Shown here piece by piece: positions 35,108 through 45,234 of a stretch of DNA of 64,000 bases. The translations under genes were made by a program, and so were the position numbers. The first letter of the stretch is position 1; each line of letters starts with the position of its first letter. The notes under the pieces are model-generated. The model was not told where the DNA came from and did no database searches. It saw only the letters and a program-made list of their open reading frames with translations. This DNA is from Sycon ciliatum (lineage: Eukaryota; Porifera; Calcarea; Leucosolenida; Sycettidae): contig NC_088655.1 in assembly GCF_964019385.1 (NCBI RefSeq), forward strand, positions 9,546,130 to 9,610,129, given 5' to 3'.

Positions 35108-36498
35108 TGTTGTAGTACGTTATTTTGTGTACGTCGTGTGTACGTCATGTTGGTGCATGCGCGTGTTGCTGTGGTATGAAAAGCTGTCTTCGTCTTGAGT
35201 TCATCATGTCTTCGTCTTGAGTTCGTCATGTCTAGTTGTGGTTCCGTCGTCTTGTCACAAATATAGTCTTCTAAATGTAGTTATCGTCGTCCATTTGTAT
35301 AAGTGTGGAGATGGCACGGGACTGGGAGCAGGTAGAGAAAAGCGAGTTACAACATTGGTGGCAGTTACAACATTGGTGGCAGCGGTGATGGAAATTGTTG
35401 TCAAAATCAACTTCTGGATTCGTCCTGCGTGGCCTTCGCTCCCAGTTTCCGATGTCATCTCCAGTCGTCCTATCGTCACAGTTTTGTCCGTCTTGAAGAA
35501 GTTCGTCCGTCGTCCTCGTCCTTCATCATTCGTCTCTCCCGTCTCTTGGCAGTCGTCGTCACTGGTGGTCCCGGACACGACGTAAAACTGTGCCCAGAAA
35601 ACCTGAAAAAGAAAAGAAAAAAGAAGGATGGAAGGTGAAGAGAAGAAGAAGAGGCTGCAGAAGTGAGGATGTCGACGCTGAGCAGCGCTCCTGGAGATGG
35701 TGGACGACATGGCAGACGGCGTGAGGAGTTTCGTTGGTGAGAGGGTACGTGTGTTGTTGTGAATGTGATGAGAATGTGAGTTTTGTATTTTCTGTTCTCC
35801 CAACATTTTGTTCTTTATTATTTGCTCTCCTCGAGGGTAAAGAGGCGCCCGCACAGCGCGTGTGTTCTGTTTGTTTCTTTATTTGCTCTTCTATGAGGAT
35901 AACTAGAGGCCCCCACAGAGCCAGTGGATTTTGTTCTTTTTGTTATTCATATGATTTGTGCTCTCACATTTTTAGAATTTTTGCGTGATCGTGAGGTGGT
36001 GTGTTGTGTGAAGTAGAGTTTTTGAGGTTATCAGTTCCTACACGTGTGACAGCGATCGTGGCTGGTGTTCTGGGTGGGCGGACAGAGTTTTTGTAATCTG
36101 CAGTGCAGGCAGAGGTATTTTATTTCTGGGTGTGACTGGTGTGGTATGATTGAGTGATTTGTGTGATCTTTTCCTCTTTTTACTCTGTTTTATTGTTAGA
36201 ATCGAGGACGATTCTACTCTTGGGAGGGAGTTATGTTGTAGTACGTTATTTTGTGTACGTCGTGTGTACGTCATGTTGGTGCATGCGCGTGTTGCTGTGG
36301 TATGAAAAGCTGTCTTCGTCTTGAGTTCATCATGTCTTCGTCTTGAGTTCGTCATGTCTAGTTGTGGTTCCGTCGTCTTGTCACAAATATAGTCTTCTAA
36401 ATGTAGTTATCGTCGTCCATTTGTATAAGTGTGGAGATGGCACGGGACTGGGAGCAGGTAGAGAAAAGCGAGTTACAACATTGGTGGCAGTTACAACA
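35108..36498 (+). mobile_element. Family A element A1, nested in A2
   Basis: LTRs 35108-35372 and 36234-36498 (265 bp). Both end in a duplicated TTACAACA-TTGGTGGCAG block, so part of the primer site has become part of the LTR. Target duplication CTAC (35104-35107, 36499-36502). Polypurine tract GGGAGGGAGTTA at 36222-36233; primer site TTGGTGGCAGCGG from 35373. The 861-bp interior is noncoding. Confidence 0.92.
35311..35388 (+). other. Conserved micro-ORF spanning LTR end and primer site
   Basis: An ATG in the LTR opens MARDWEQVEKSELQHWWQ, which continues through the primer binding site to a stop just after it. The same short frame occurs in the second LTR of A1, in A2, A3 and A4 (MAWDWEQVEKGQ...HWWQR). 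Only about 20-26 codons; it could be the relic of a gag start or coincidence imposed by the primer site. Confidence 0.35.
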
Positions 36499-38939
36499 CT
36501 ACTTCACTCAACACACCACCTCACGATCACGCAAAAATTCTAAAAATGTGAGAGCACAAATCATAGGAATAACAAAAAGAACAAAATCCACTGGCTCTGT
36601 GGGGGCCTCTAGTTATCCTCATAGAAGAGCAAATCAAAAAGCGAACAGAACACACGCGCTGTGCGGGCGCCTCTTTACCCTCGAGGAGAGCAAATAATAA
36701 AGAACAAAATGTTGGGAGAACAGAAAATACAAAACTCACATACTCCTCACGTTCACACCAACACACGTACCCTCTCACCAACGAAACTCCTCACGCCGTC
36801 TGCCATGTCGTCCACCATCTCCAGGAGCGCTGCTCAGCGTCGACATCCTCACTTCTGCAGCCTCTTCTTCTTCTCTTCACCTTCCATCCATCCTTCTTTT
36901 TTCTTTTCTTTTTCAGGTTTTCTTCTGGGCACAGTTTTACGTCGTGTCCGGGACCATCCATCCTTCTTTTTCCTTTCCTCTTCTTCTGGGCACAGTTTTA
37001 CGTCGTGTCCGGGACCACCAGTGACGACAACTGACAAGAGACGGGAGAGACGAATGATGAAGGACGAGGACGACGGACGAACTTCTTGAAGATGGACGAA
37101 ACTGACGATAGGACGACTGGAGATGACATCGGAAACTGGGAGCGAAGGCCACGCAGGACGAATCCAGAAGTTGACAACAAATTTCTATCACCGCTGCCAC
37201 CAATGTTGTAACTCGCTTTCCTCTACCTGCTCCCAGTTCCGTGCCATCTCCACACTTATACAAAGGGACGACGATAACTACATTTAGAAGACTGTTTATT
37301 GACACGACGACGAAACACAACCAGACAAGACGAACTCAAGACGAAGACATCATGAACTCAAGACGAAGACTGCTTTTCATACCACAGCAACACGCGCATG
37401 CACCAACATGACGTACACACGACGTACACAAAATAACGTACTACAACAGAGACAGCAGAACACAGCAGGCAGGTAGGAGTAAGCAATCAGTGAGGACAGT
37501 CTAGACAAAAGAAACAACTATATGGCTGCCAGTACGCAAAGAAAAAACAGGAACTCGAAAACGCAGGGACCGCTGCCTGCCAAAAACCCTTCAAGTTACC
37601 CACCCTGGCCGGCGCAAGTCGGTACCGCCAGCTAAAAAATACCCGCAAGGCAAACCATGAGAACGAAGGAATCTCTCCGGCTCACGGGGTAGACCGTGGC
37701 TCACCATGATCGGACGCCCACCACTACAAACTGGGGAGACCCGCAAGTCGACACAAAACGAAAAAAATACGCTCACTGAAAGGCTACCCCAGCTATGAAC
37801 CAGGTGTATCCTCGTAACCAAGAAAACTGGCCCAGTACAAACCATCACAGCAAAACGTGTGTGGCAACTTCAAAACCGAACCAAGCTTACAAACCAAACA
37901 GTTACACAACCACACTGAAAGGCTAATCAAGAAAACTGCACAAATCCCAGCAAATATACGCACACTGACTGCAAAAACCAAAACAGAAAGACACAAGAGA
38001 GACACAAGAATCGGATCGCCGTCACAAAGACTGATGGTATCGGAACGATAGCGCGAAAAGATAAAGGGAAACTTGCCAAGAGGCACCACTCCGAGTACGT
38101 CGACATGATGCTCAAGCTCTATCGAGTGAGGCGACGGGACCACAACGAATATACAACAACCAAACCCTCTACTGGGAGCGACTCACCGGGTAAGGGGCCT
38201 GCAGGCCAGGCTGGCGAACGCCTTTCCATCTCCATGGCCGTAGTAGCAATCTCGGTGAAGTGAGTTGAACGACGAGAAATAAAATATATTTCGAAACGGC
38301 GAGCACGAACTGAAGCCACGACGAGAACAAAACGATCCCAGGGTCGTGGGCTGCGGAGGCAGTACTCCGCGTCGAAATACCGTTGGGCGCCAATGTGGTG
38401 GAAATGGTATTGCCTTCTCCCCCTGGCCCCTGTCACACAACAGCTCAAACAACTTGGTGGAGTTTCTGACTTCTTATACAAACGGAAAGGGCACAGGAGG
38501 AGAAAGACGAAAAGACTAGACAGAAAACGACGACGGTAAAAGACACCCGGGAAAAGACTCAAAGAAAACAATAAGAACAAGCAGTAATATTGCGACGACA
38601 AATCGGGACGACCAATCAGGGACTAATACGTACAGAACGCATGACCAAGACCAAGACAACCAGACCACGGACGAATCACACACGACTCTCATTCCCAGAC
38701 CAAACTAGCACTGCGCATGTACAGCATTCACTTGACAGTCACTCTCACACAGACGGAAGCACATCCTCACACTCTGACAACGCGTACTCTTGCATGCACC
38801 ACATACCATAAACGTCACACATCACACCATGCTCACACGTACACTTAGACCATACATGACATCAGACACTGGACTCTACGAGACAAGAACCAAATACAAC
38901 GACATACGTAAATCATAGTCGTAATACAAATTCGTAACA

Positions 38940-39836
38940 CACCCGTCTTGCAAGGAGTGTGGTAAAACACTTCACTTTATACTTGTACAATCATGCACAC
39001 ACTGTCGCGGACAGCTGGCCAGCAGCTGCCGCGACAACTTCAAGATGGGAGAGAGACCTGGTTCGTTGTCACTTCTTTCACCACATAAAGAACACTGCTT
39101 GGAGAGAGAAAACTACCGAGAGAAGGACACGAAGCACTACAACAGAGCGCTCCGAAAAAGGATTCGCTCGCACGGCAGCGTACGCATGCCGTGCCAGCGT
39201 ACTGTGTGCAAAAATGTGAAACCAAAAATAGATAATCATGATTTTGCCGCGTGCAAAAGCCAGCCAGTTTGGGAAGTGCATCGTACGCGCGTAGCGATCC
39301 CGCGATCGCGTATCGCGGCTGCAATGGAGCGCTGCCAGTGCGTGCATGCAAAAAGGAAAATAAATAAATCAGAAAAATGCAGTTCAAATAAATCGACAGT
39401 TCGATCGAAGAGATCAAATAATTCCGCACATGCAATTCATTTCAGAACAAGATTATAGAGCGAAGCTAGTCATGTGTCAAGCTACCTTACTACAAATACT
39501 TACTATACCTAGAACTTAGCTATGGGCAGCGGACCTGGACCCTATCGCTCCTGGGATATACCTTAGGTAAGAGTGCGACGTAAAGACAAATTGTAAATAC
39601 TGTAAATTCAAATTGCACTCGTAACATGTATTCAAATATTGACAGTCCGACATTCGCACATATTGCGACAAGGAGCACTACAGGTCGGCCACGACGTGTA
39701 AGCAAGACCAGGATTCCAAGTGCCCGATATGCACGCCAACACCTAACAGCCCACCAAGAGTTCCTTTTCACGGATATGCCTTGTTAATGATTGCTTGCTG
39801 ATGCTATTGCTGGTACTGTTGCTTCTTCTGTTGCAG
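38940..39836. other. Unannotated intron sequence
   Basis: Unique-looking sequence between element C and LRR exon 7. Open frames here (for example 39045-39458) have no recognisable domain and overlap on both strands. I see no repeat ends. Confidence 0.4.
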
Positions 39837-39911
39837 CACAATGTCAAACAACAAGCAACTATCCAGTGTGCCGGGGAAATTATTTGATAGCATGGCTCAG
39901 TTGGGTAGAGT
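39837..39911 (+). CDS. LRR exon 7
   Basis: Acceptor CTTCTGTTGCAG, 75 nt, donor GTAAGT. Translation TMSNNKQLSSVPGKLFDSMA then QLGRV: a clear LRR (SNNxxLSSVPxxLFDSMxxL). Phase 2 at both borders. It lies between the C nest and the piggyBac nest, showing that both are intronic. Confidence 0.85.
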
Positions 39912-40558
39912 GTAAGTCAGTTAGCCAATTACCTGAAAGTCAATTCCTTTGCTGTCCGTGTGTGTATCTGTAGAGGTCCCTTTTGGCCATGTGTGTATTT
40001 GTGACCTCTACGAGGAGAGCCCGTCGTCTGGGAAACATCTAGAGTGTGTCTCAGTGAGGACTCAGGGATCGCAGTTGAAAAGCAAAATGCTTTTTAACGT
40101 AGCAGTCAATTAGCCTTAGCCATAGTAGCCGTATGGAGATCCCAGATGACTCTAGAAGGCTTTGCATTCAGCCAAATAGTCTGTGATGCAAGAACAATTC
40201 AGTTGTTGATGTCCTCGGTAGCACCCCTCGACCCAACAGACTTTGCCATTTGCCCTCAATTAACCCTTTACCGTTTGTACGTGCGAATTTCGACCGCTCG
40301 CGGGCGATGACTTCTGTGTGCACGGCACTGGACTGGTTTCACCGCAGAGAGCTGGGAATTCCCCTGCTTATAGCCAAGATGTACGCGCAGAGGTTGCCCA
40401 CAATTTTTTTGTGTGATGCAATATAAAAAATCGTGGACATCGCGACTTGAAAATGCGCTTTGGGGAAAGATGTTTTCGACTTTCGCTTGAGCTGGCCTCG
40501 CGACTGTCTGCGCTGCTGTGCTCACGATGGATGCTGAGCAAGCTCTTTTGCTTTTGGA

Positions 40559-41237
40559 TAGTGTTGAAACGATCTCACCGGATACTCGTTAGCTCGCTCG
40601 CCAGAAACTCGGCTCGTTTGTGCAGCCAGCTCGTTTGCACTAACGAACACCGTACACCGTACTCCGTACACATGGCAGTACATGTCGACCGGAGAGTCGT
40701 AAAATATTTTACGACTCCCTGGTCGATCGAGAGTCCAGTCCCGCGCAAAGTGAAAATCACTCGCAGTTACAGTGACTGTATGCCTGCACGACACTTGAGT
40801 TGTTTCAGTTGTCGTTGCAGCTTTGGTGGGCTCTAGTGATGTCTTGTTCCGCATCTGCTGACCTGTCGCAGGATATTCTTCGGTCACCTCTCCATTCGAG
40901 TGAAAGTTTCGCTCAGTCGTTTGGAAGTTTTCTCCCGCGATGCAGCGAAGACCAGGGCTACTTGCAATCTTTGCAAAACGGTCTATTCTTACAAAGGCTA
41001 CTCGACGACGGCGCTGAAAAGACATCTCGACACCAAACAGCAGTCCGAAGTGAAGCAGCAGCAACCCCAAATGCTGGCGGTGATAATTTGAACCAGCTGA
41101 AAAAAATCGGACTTAGAAATTTTTTTATTCAAAAAATCATATTTGCCACCTCAATGAAACTCGTTAGCTCGCTCGATAGCTTGCTCGTTAGTGGAACTGA
41201 TCGCTCGTTTGTTATAGATACGCTCGTTTCAACACTA
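40559..41237 (+). mobile_element. hAT element with BED finger, complete ends
   Basis: Ends TAGTGTTGAAACG and CGTTTCAACACTA; 8-bp target duplication CTTTTGGA (40551-40558, 41238-41245), diagnostic of hAT. The interior encodes a BED zinc finger (FSRDAAKTRATCNLCKTVYS, TALKRHLDTK, about 40933-41040). It lacks the stop found in the copy at 3286, but the final ligand is Q. A perfect 26-bp palindrome around TAAAATATTTTA lies at about 40690-40715. 679 bp, catalytic domain missing. Confidence 0.92.
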
Positions 41238-42017
41238 CTTTTGGAGACCCGTTCTGATGACCCTGTCGCCGCCTCATCCAGCGAAGATGAGTTTGTAGAG
41301 CCAGATGATCCTGTTGAAAATATTCTCTTCTGACGACGACAGTGCTGTCGTCGGGGGGTTTTAATCCCTCGCACGATAGCCCTTCCGATTACTCTCTTAT
41401 TCATTCATCACACGTACGCCACACTCAGAGGACAGATTATCATTGTTGTTCCAAGGAGAGTCTCAGGAAGAAGGCACCCAAAACAACCAGGATGCGCACG
41501 ATAAGCATGCAAGCATGCGCACAACAACAAGAACATGTACGATAAGCATGAAACCGGCGCAGTCCGCGCGCGGTCTGCACCAACGTGCCAAAAGGGGCAC
41601 CCACGTGCCAAAAGGGCAGGGACAACATACTTCCACATGAAAAAAAATGCATCCTCTCCTGAGGATGGGAGAGAAGAAAAACAAAACGAGAAGACAGACA
41701 GGAGAAGAAGACAGGAAGAAGAAAGAAATGAAATATGTACAACATAGATAGGCGAATATATAAACAAAAAAAACACAGACGAGACCGTTGGGCAAGTGAC
41801 GAGTAGGCCAGGAGGGTTGACACCAGCCGGGAGCCCCGCGAAACTGTGCAACAATGGAGGAACCTGCAAGCAACAGTTTCAAAGAGGACCCCGGCTGGCG
41901 AGCTGCTCCACCTGTTTAGGCCCTATCCTTGTAGGGATCTTTTACAGAACAGCACCAACCTAGGACACCACTCACCCAAAGGAAACGACGAACAAAAAAT
42001 ACATAAGGAGGAAAAAA

Positions 42018-42452
42018 TTAAGCAAATTCATTGACACAATGGACCTCAACGAGGGAGACCAGTTCCGACCCCACATTGGGAGGGGAAGGTGCACTGTCCG
42101 GCACACCACCAGCCGGCGACGGAGCAGCGAGGGCGGCGCGACGCTGCGCCGCTCGGCGGGCCCGGCGCCTCTTGCGAGAGCGGCGGGACCGTCGGCGACG
42201 AGGCACCACTGGCGCTGGCGCTGCAGCCACCACCGGCGAGGAAGCGGACAGAAGGGAAACCGGACGCGGCGCTGGCGCTGCAGCCACCACCGGCGAGGAA
42301 GCGGACAGAAGGGAAGCCGGACGCATGTCTGCGGGAAGCGACTCGAAAAACGACTTCCACTCCTCGATGAGTTCCAACACCATGGCCGGGTCGGCGAGGG
42401 CAACACTAAGCAGGAAAGAAGAAGAAAAAAGAAAAAGAGGAGAAAAAAACAA
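42018..42452 (-). CDS. Accessory ORF between integrase and 3' LTR of B2
   Basis: 144 codons. It starts with a hydrophobic segment (MFFSPLFLFSSSFLLSVALA) that resembles a signal peptide or membrane anchor. A 19-residue motif then occurs twice (LLSASSPVVAAAPAP, DNA unit about 57 bp at 42201-42324), followed by a very basic stretch (PRRRRSRRSRKRRRARRAA) and a serine/proline-rich tail. The position corresponds to that of env or other third ORFs in some LTR elements, but nothing shows fusion or receptor motifs. Reading open frames on the opposite strand overlap it, so coding status is uncertain. Confidence 0.4.
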   Translation of the reverse strand: MFFSPLFLFSSSFLLSVALADPAMVLELIEEWKSFFESLPADMRPASLLSASSPVVAAAPAPRPVSLLSASSPVVAAAPAPVVPRRRRSRRSRKRRRARRAAQRRAALAAPSPAGGVPDSAPSPPNVGSELVSLVEVHCVNEFA

Positions 42453-42497
42453 AAAAAAACAACCAACTGGGAGTATCCATGGTAAACAATAGCTACA

Positions 42498-43600
42498 TCA
42501 CCAACTCCTCCACGAGAGGTCTAACTGACCCTCGTCAAGGGCCGCATAGCCCCCCGGGGGCAGGGCACACCTCCGCCGAGGACGTGGTGTCCCGGGCGGA
42601 TGGGTGGGAGAAACCGGAGGACTCTGCGTCGGGGTCAACAACGGACTACCCGGCAATGAAGAATCAGGAGGATTCAGGGCCGGGGTATCCGGGGGACTAC
42701 CCACCAAGGGAGGGGAACCCCGGTCACCAGCAGGGGGCACAACCACCGGAGATGGGGGAGGTGTGGGGAGGTAACCCGGGGGCTGAACCAACCCTGGGAC
42801 TGACCTCGCAAATGGCGCCGGCAGAAACAGAGCGGGCCCACCCATGGAGGGAACCGCCGGTCTTTCAGGCGTGGCGGGCCCGGTAGCTGGAACCCCTGGG
42901 GGAACAACCACCTTACCCTGCACCACCCGCAACCTATCCGCATGCACAGTCAGGTGCTTAGCATGTCGGGGTGAAGGAGGAGGACCCACCCGGACAATCG
43001 CACACACAACTCCCTTCACCACTTCCACCTGCCAAGGGCCAGTCCACGGGGCGGAACAGCTTAGGGTTGGACCCAGGGGGCGGAACAGCATGGAGCCAAA
43101 CATAGTCCCCAGGTTGTACCGTGGGCAGTTTAGTCCGGCGATCGTACGCTGCCTTAGCCACTCTGTGGGCTACACCGAGGCGGTCACGTACAACGCCAAA
43201 AGCCCGACCCAAAGACGACCGAAGATTGGACACGTACACAGGCACAGGGGCTTCCATGGGGTATTAGGTGTAGGTAAGAACAAGTCCAAGGGTAGACGGG
43301 CCTCCCTCCCAAACAGGACAAAATGGGGAGTAAACCCGGTAGAGCGGTGGACCCCGTATTGTAGGCAAATTGTACCAGGGAAAGATGTTTGTCCCACGAG
43401 GCCTGATCACCCTCAACGTACGCCTGGAGAGCCACCTGAATAGTGCGATTGGCCCGCTCTACCAAGCCATCGGACTGAGGCCGGTACGGGGTCGTGCGGG
43501 ATTTACACACCCCCAACAACTGACACAGGCATGACATAAGACGGCTCTCAAAATTTGGGCCCTGATCCGAGTGCAACTGGCTAGGGACACCAAACTTCAT
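42498..43600 (-). pseudogene. Ty3/gypsy integrase, C-terminal two thirds, frameshifted
   Basis: Starts abruptly in the catalytic core at FGVPSQLHSDQGPNFES (second catalytic D), followed by TTPYRPQSDGLVERANRTIQ (catalytic E) and FAYNT. A shift of frame then gives GVHRSTGFTPHFVLFGREAR, a second shift gives RLGVAHRVAKAAYDRRTK and QPGDYVWLH, and the GPF-like end is TGPWQVEVVKG. A proline-rich tail of about 130 residues follows. At least two frameshifts and a missing N-terminus make it non-functional. The retrozyme insertion lies right at the upstream break. Confidence 0.85.
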
Positions 43601-43703
43601 ATATATATATATATGCTGTCCGCAGATTGAGTATATATATAGAACAATAGAAGTATTTCTTGCGTCGGCAAAAAGTGCTCAATGTCCTAAGACAGAGCGG
43701 GGT

Positions 43704-43862
43704 TATACACTCAGACACAAAGGATCTCCAAGTTTCTCAGTGTTGCTACTCTGAGTTTCGTGCAAAAGCACTCTTCAGGCAACTTGCCTGAAGAGTGCTT
43801 TTGCACGAAACTCAGAGTAGCAACACTGAGAAACTTGGAGATCCTTTGTGTCTGAGTGTATA
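43704..43862. repeat. Perfect 159-bp palindrome (79-bp arms, 1-base centre)
   Basis: TATACACTCAG at the left to CTGAGTGTATA at the right, centred on C43783 within CAGGCAA-C-TTGCCTG. I found no mismatch along the arms. It lies inside the first retrozyme unit. The partial second unit keeps only the outermost 26 bases of one arm. Confidence 0.95.
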
Positions 43863-44051
43863 TATATATATATACAGATTGAGTATTTCGCTCCTGCTCT
43901 TGTAGCAGTTGAGCACTCTTGCGTGGGGTAGTGCCTTTGCTGTTTGCGTTATGCAGGGCTCACTGACTTGTCAGTTTGAGCACTCTGGCAAGGTACGTTC
44001 GGGCCTGATTGGAAATTTTTATTTCCATTGCTATCAGGTTCGGCCTCATTT

Positions 44052-44112
44052 CCTCTGTGCTGCGCTGACGAGTTCACAAAGAACGAAACAGCATGCTGTC
44101 CGCAGATTGAGT
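44052..44112 (+). ncRNA. Type I hammerhead ribozyme
   Basis: Stem I CTGCG (44060-44064) with CGCAG (44101-44105), extended beyond an internal loop by CTCA/TGAG. Core CTGACGA (44065-44071). Stem II GTTC/GAAC with loop ACAAA (44072-44084). Core GAAA (44085-44088). Stem III ACAGC/GCTGT with loop AT (44088-44099). Cleavage after C44100 in GTC. All conserved core positions are present. Compared with the copy at 62030, stem II has compensatory changes (GTTC/GAAC versus GTCC/GGAC). Confidence 0.92.
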
Positions 44113-44482
44113 ATATATATATATATATATAGAACAATAGAAGTATTTCTTGCGTCGGCAAAAAGTGCTCAATGTCCTAAGACAGAGCGGGGAGATCCTT
44201 TGTGTCTGAGTGTATATTATATATATTTTTACGGGAACGATAATTTTTATTTATTTTATTAAAAACTTAAAACAGGAGAGCCTGAGGCAAAGAAAGAAAC
44301 AGCGATAATAACACAAAGCAGAACCGTAGATAGGAAGAATGCACGAGATATAAATCAATCTGTCTGGAATAATGGTCATTCAGCCAAGTGTGAACGACAC
44401 CTGTCTCTGCAGAGAGGAAAGGCACAGCTGAGAACAACAAAGAGCTCTGGAGAGATCTGGAGAGAGATTGAGCGAGACTGTC

Positions 44483-45142
44483 TTACCATTTTTTCTGCAC
44501 TTGCCAGCATAAGTCTCGAAACATCCCGGCTTTTCCCTGCACAGGGTCCACGAGCTCCACACGCGACTGGCAGAGCTCAGCCACGTACGACCAAAATTCC
44601 ACATTGCTGTCTCCCTGGTCAACGTACAGCACCGGCCGTATTGGGTAATGTGTCGCGTCCGACAGATGACCATACAGGTATCCCCTGTGTGCCTTGACAT
44701 TAGGGATGTCAGGCTGGCACGTGCAGTTGGCGAAGACGAGCTCCTTCACCCCGGCATGCCATCCGTCCACCACAGCTGAGTTCAGCGCCGTCATTTTGTC
44801 GGTTCGCTGCAGCCGCTCCTTGATAGCGGGGCTGACTTCCTGGTCCGAGGCCTGAAGCACCCGACGCTTGGTCTCCCAAAAAAACTTTTCAAGGTGGGCT
44901 CTTTGAGTGACGCCGACGGCATCCAACTTCGTCGTAGCTAACTCCATTCGCAGCTCGTTCTTCTCTAACTCCATTCGCAGCTCGTTCTTCTCTAACTCAG
45001 CCTGTAGCTTAGCCTTATCCCTTTCTTGCTCAGCCATCTCATTTTGTAGCTTAGCCTTCTCCCTTTCTTGCTCAGCCATCCTCTTCTCAGTCTCTAGTCG
45101 CAGCTTCAGCATTTCGTTCTCGCTTATGCCGGCCGAGCTCAT
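44483..45142 (-). CDS. gag-position ORF of B2 with heptad coiled coil
   Basis: 219 codons, the first frame after the LTR, primer site and tRNA-Lys sequence. Residues 8-75 form a charged coiled coil with near-repeats (KRMAEQEREKAKLQNEMAEQ, ELEKNELRMELEKNELRMEL). The second part is globular (HLEKFFWETKRRVLQASDQE, GYLYGHLSDATHYPIRPVLY, VEFWSYVAELCQSRVELVDP). No zinc knuckle, no protease. By position it is the gag equivalent, but the globular part does not match a gag I know and could be captured host sequence. The frame is intact although pol is destroyed. Confidence 0.6.
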   Translation of the reverse strand: MSSAGISENEMLKLRLETEKRMAEQEREKAKLQNEMAEQERDKAKLQAELEKNELRMELEKNELRMELATTKLDAVGVTQRAHLEKFFWETKRRVLQASDQEVSPAIKERLQRTDKMTALNSAVVDGWHAGVKELVFANCTCQPDIPNVKAHRGYLYGHLSDATHYPIRPVLYVDQGDSNVEFWSYVAELCQSRVELVDPVQGKAGMFRDLCWQVQKKW

Positions 45143-45159
45143 GGCTCGGGCGGAGAGCC

Positions 45160-45234
45160 GGAAACCCTCTCAGTCGGTAGAGCATGAGACTCTTAATCTC
45201 AGGGTCGTGGGTTCGAGCCCCACGTTGGGCGCCA
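45160..45234 (+). other. tRNA-Lys(CTT)-derived sequence fused to the B2 primer site
   Basis: Contains an intact D arm (CTCAGTCGGTAGAG), anticodon arm with CTT (TGAGACTCTTAATCTCA), variable loop GGGTC, T arm (TGGGTTCGAGCCCCA) and 3' acceptor half with CCA-like end (CGTTGGGCGCCA). The 5' acceptor half (GGAAACC) does not pair with GTTGGGC. The 3' 18 bases are the primer binding site of the LTR element (AATTGTCGTCGG follows). So the whole tRNA, not only its last 18 bases, is encoded beside the LTR. Probably a pseudo-tRNA. Confidence 0.75.

Larger units (their letters stand above)
34636..37448 (-). mobile_element. Family A element A2, nested in C
   Basis: LTRs 34636-34880 and 37204-37448 (245 bp each). 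Target duplication GAGA (34632-34635, 37449-37452). The primer site complement GCTGCCACCAA precedes 37204; TAACTCCCTCCC follows 34880. The interior is split at 35107/36499 by A1, in the opposite orientation. A 60-base block with CATCCTTCTTTTT and GTTTTACGTCGTGTCCGGGA is duplicated in tandem (36890-37017). Confidence 0.92.
33820..38939 (-). mobile_element. Family C LTR element, carrying A2 and A1
   Basis: LTRs 33820-34365 and 38394-38939, 546 bp each and nearly identical; target duplication CACC (33816-33819, 38940-38943). Minus orientation: primer site TTGGCGCCCAACGG directly after the 5' LTR; polypurine tract GGAGGGGAGGGCTA before the 3' LTR. With the nested A elements removed, about 1.2 kb of interior remains, without recognisable protein domains. 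It shares a short block with B1 (37689-37720). Confidence 0.9.
43604..44230 (+). mobile_element. Hammerhead retrozyme, one full unit plus a partial second
   Basis: One unit runs from the ribozyme cleavage site at 43620/43621 to the next at 44100/44101, exactly 480 bp. A second unit starts at 44101 with the same CGCAGATTGAGTATATA and ends in TA repeats near 44230 after an internal deletion. Tandem units bounded by type I hammerheads, with no proteins, are the hallmark of metazoan retrozymes. Inserted at the broken end of the integrase. AT-rich (TA)n flanks both sides. Confidence 0.8.

Noticed and set aside
39045..39458. 137-codon plus frame and overlapping minus frames
   Set aside because: Frames on both strands, no recognisable domain, no splice or promoter support.
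40800..41333. 177-codon plus frame as one protein
   Set aside because: It joins antisense/offset hAT sequence to the piggyBac acidic segment across the hAT right end; the two parts belong to different elements and the hAT part is not in the BED finger frame.
42479..42886. Plus-strand frames of 135-199 codons across 42479-43443
   Set aside because: Shadows of the minus-strand integrase and its proline-rich tail in GC-rich sequence.
45160..45234. Functional tRNA-Lys gene
   Set aside because: The 5' acceptor half does not pair with the 3' half and the sequence is fused to an LTR primer site; kept as a tRNA-derived sequence only.
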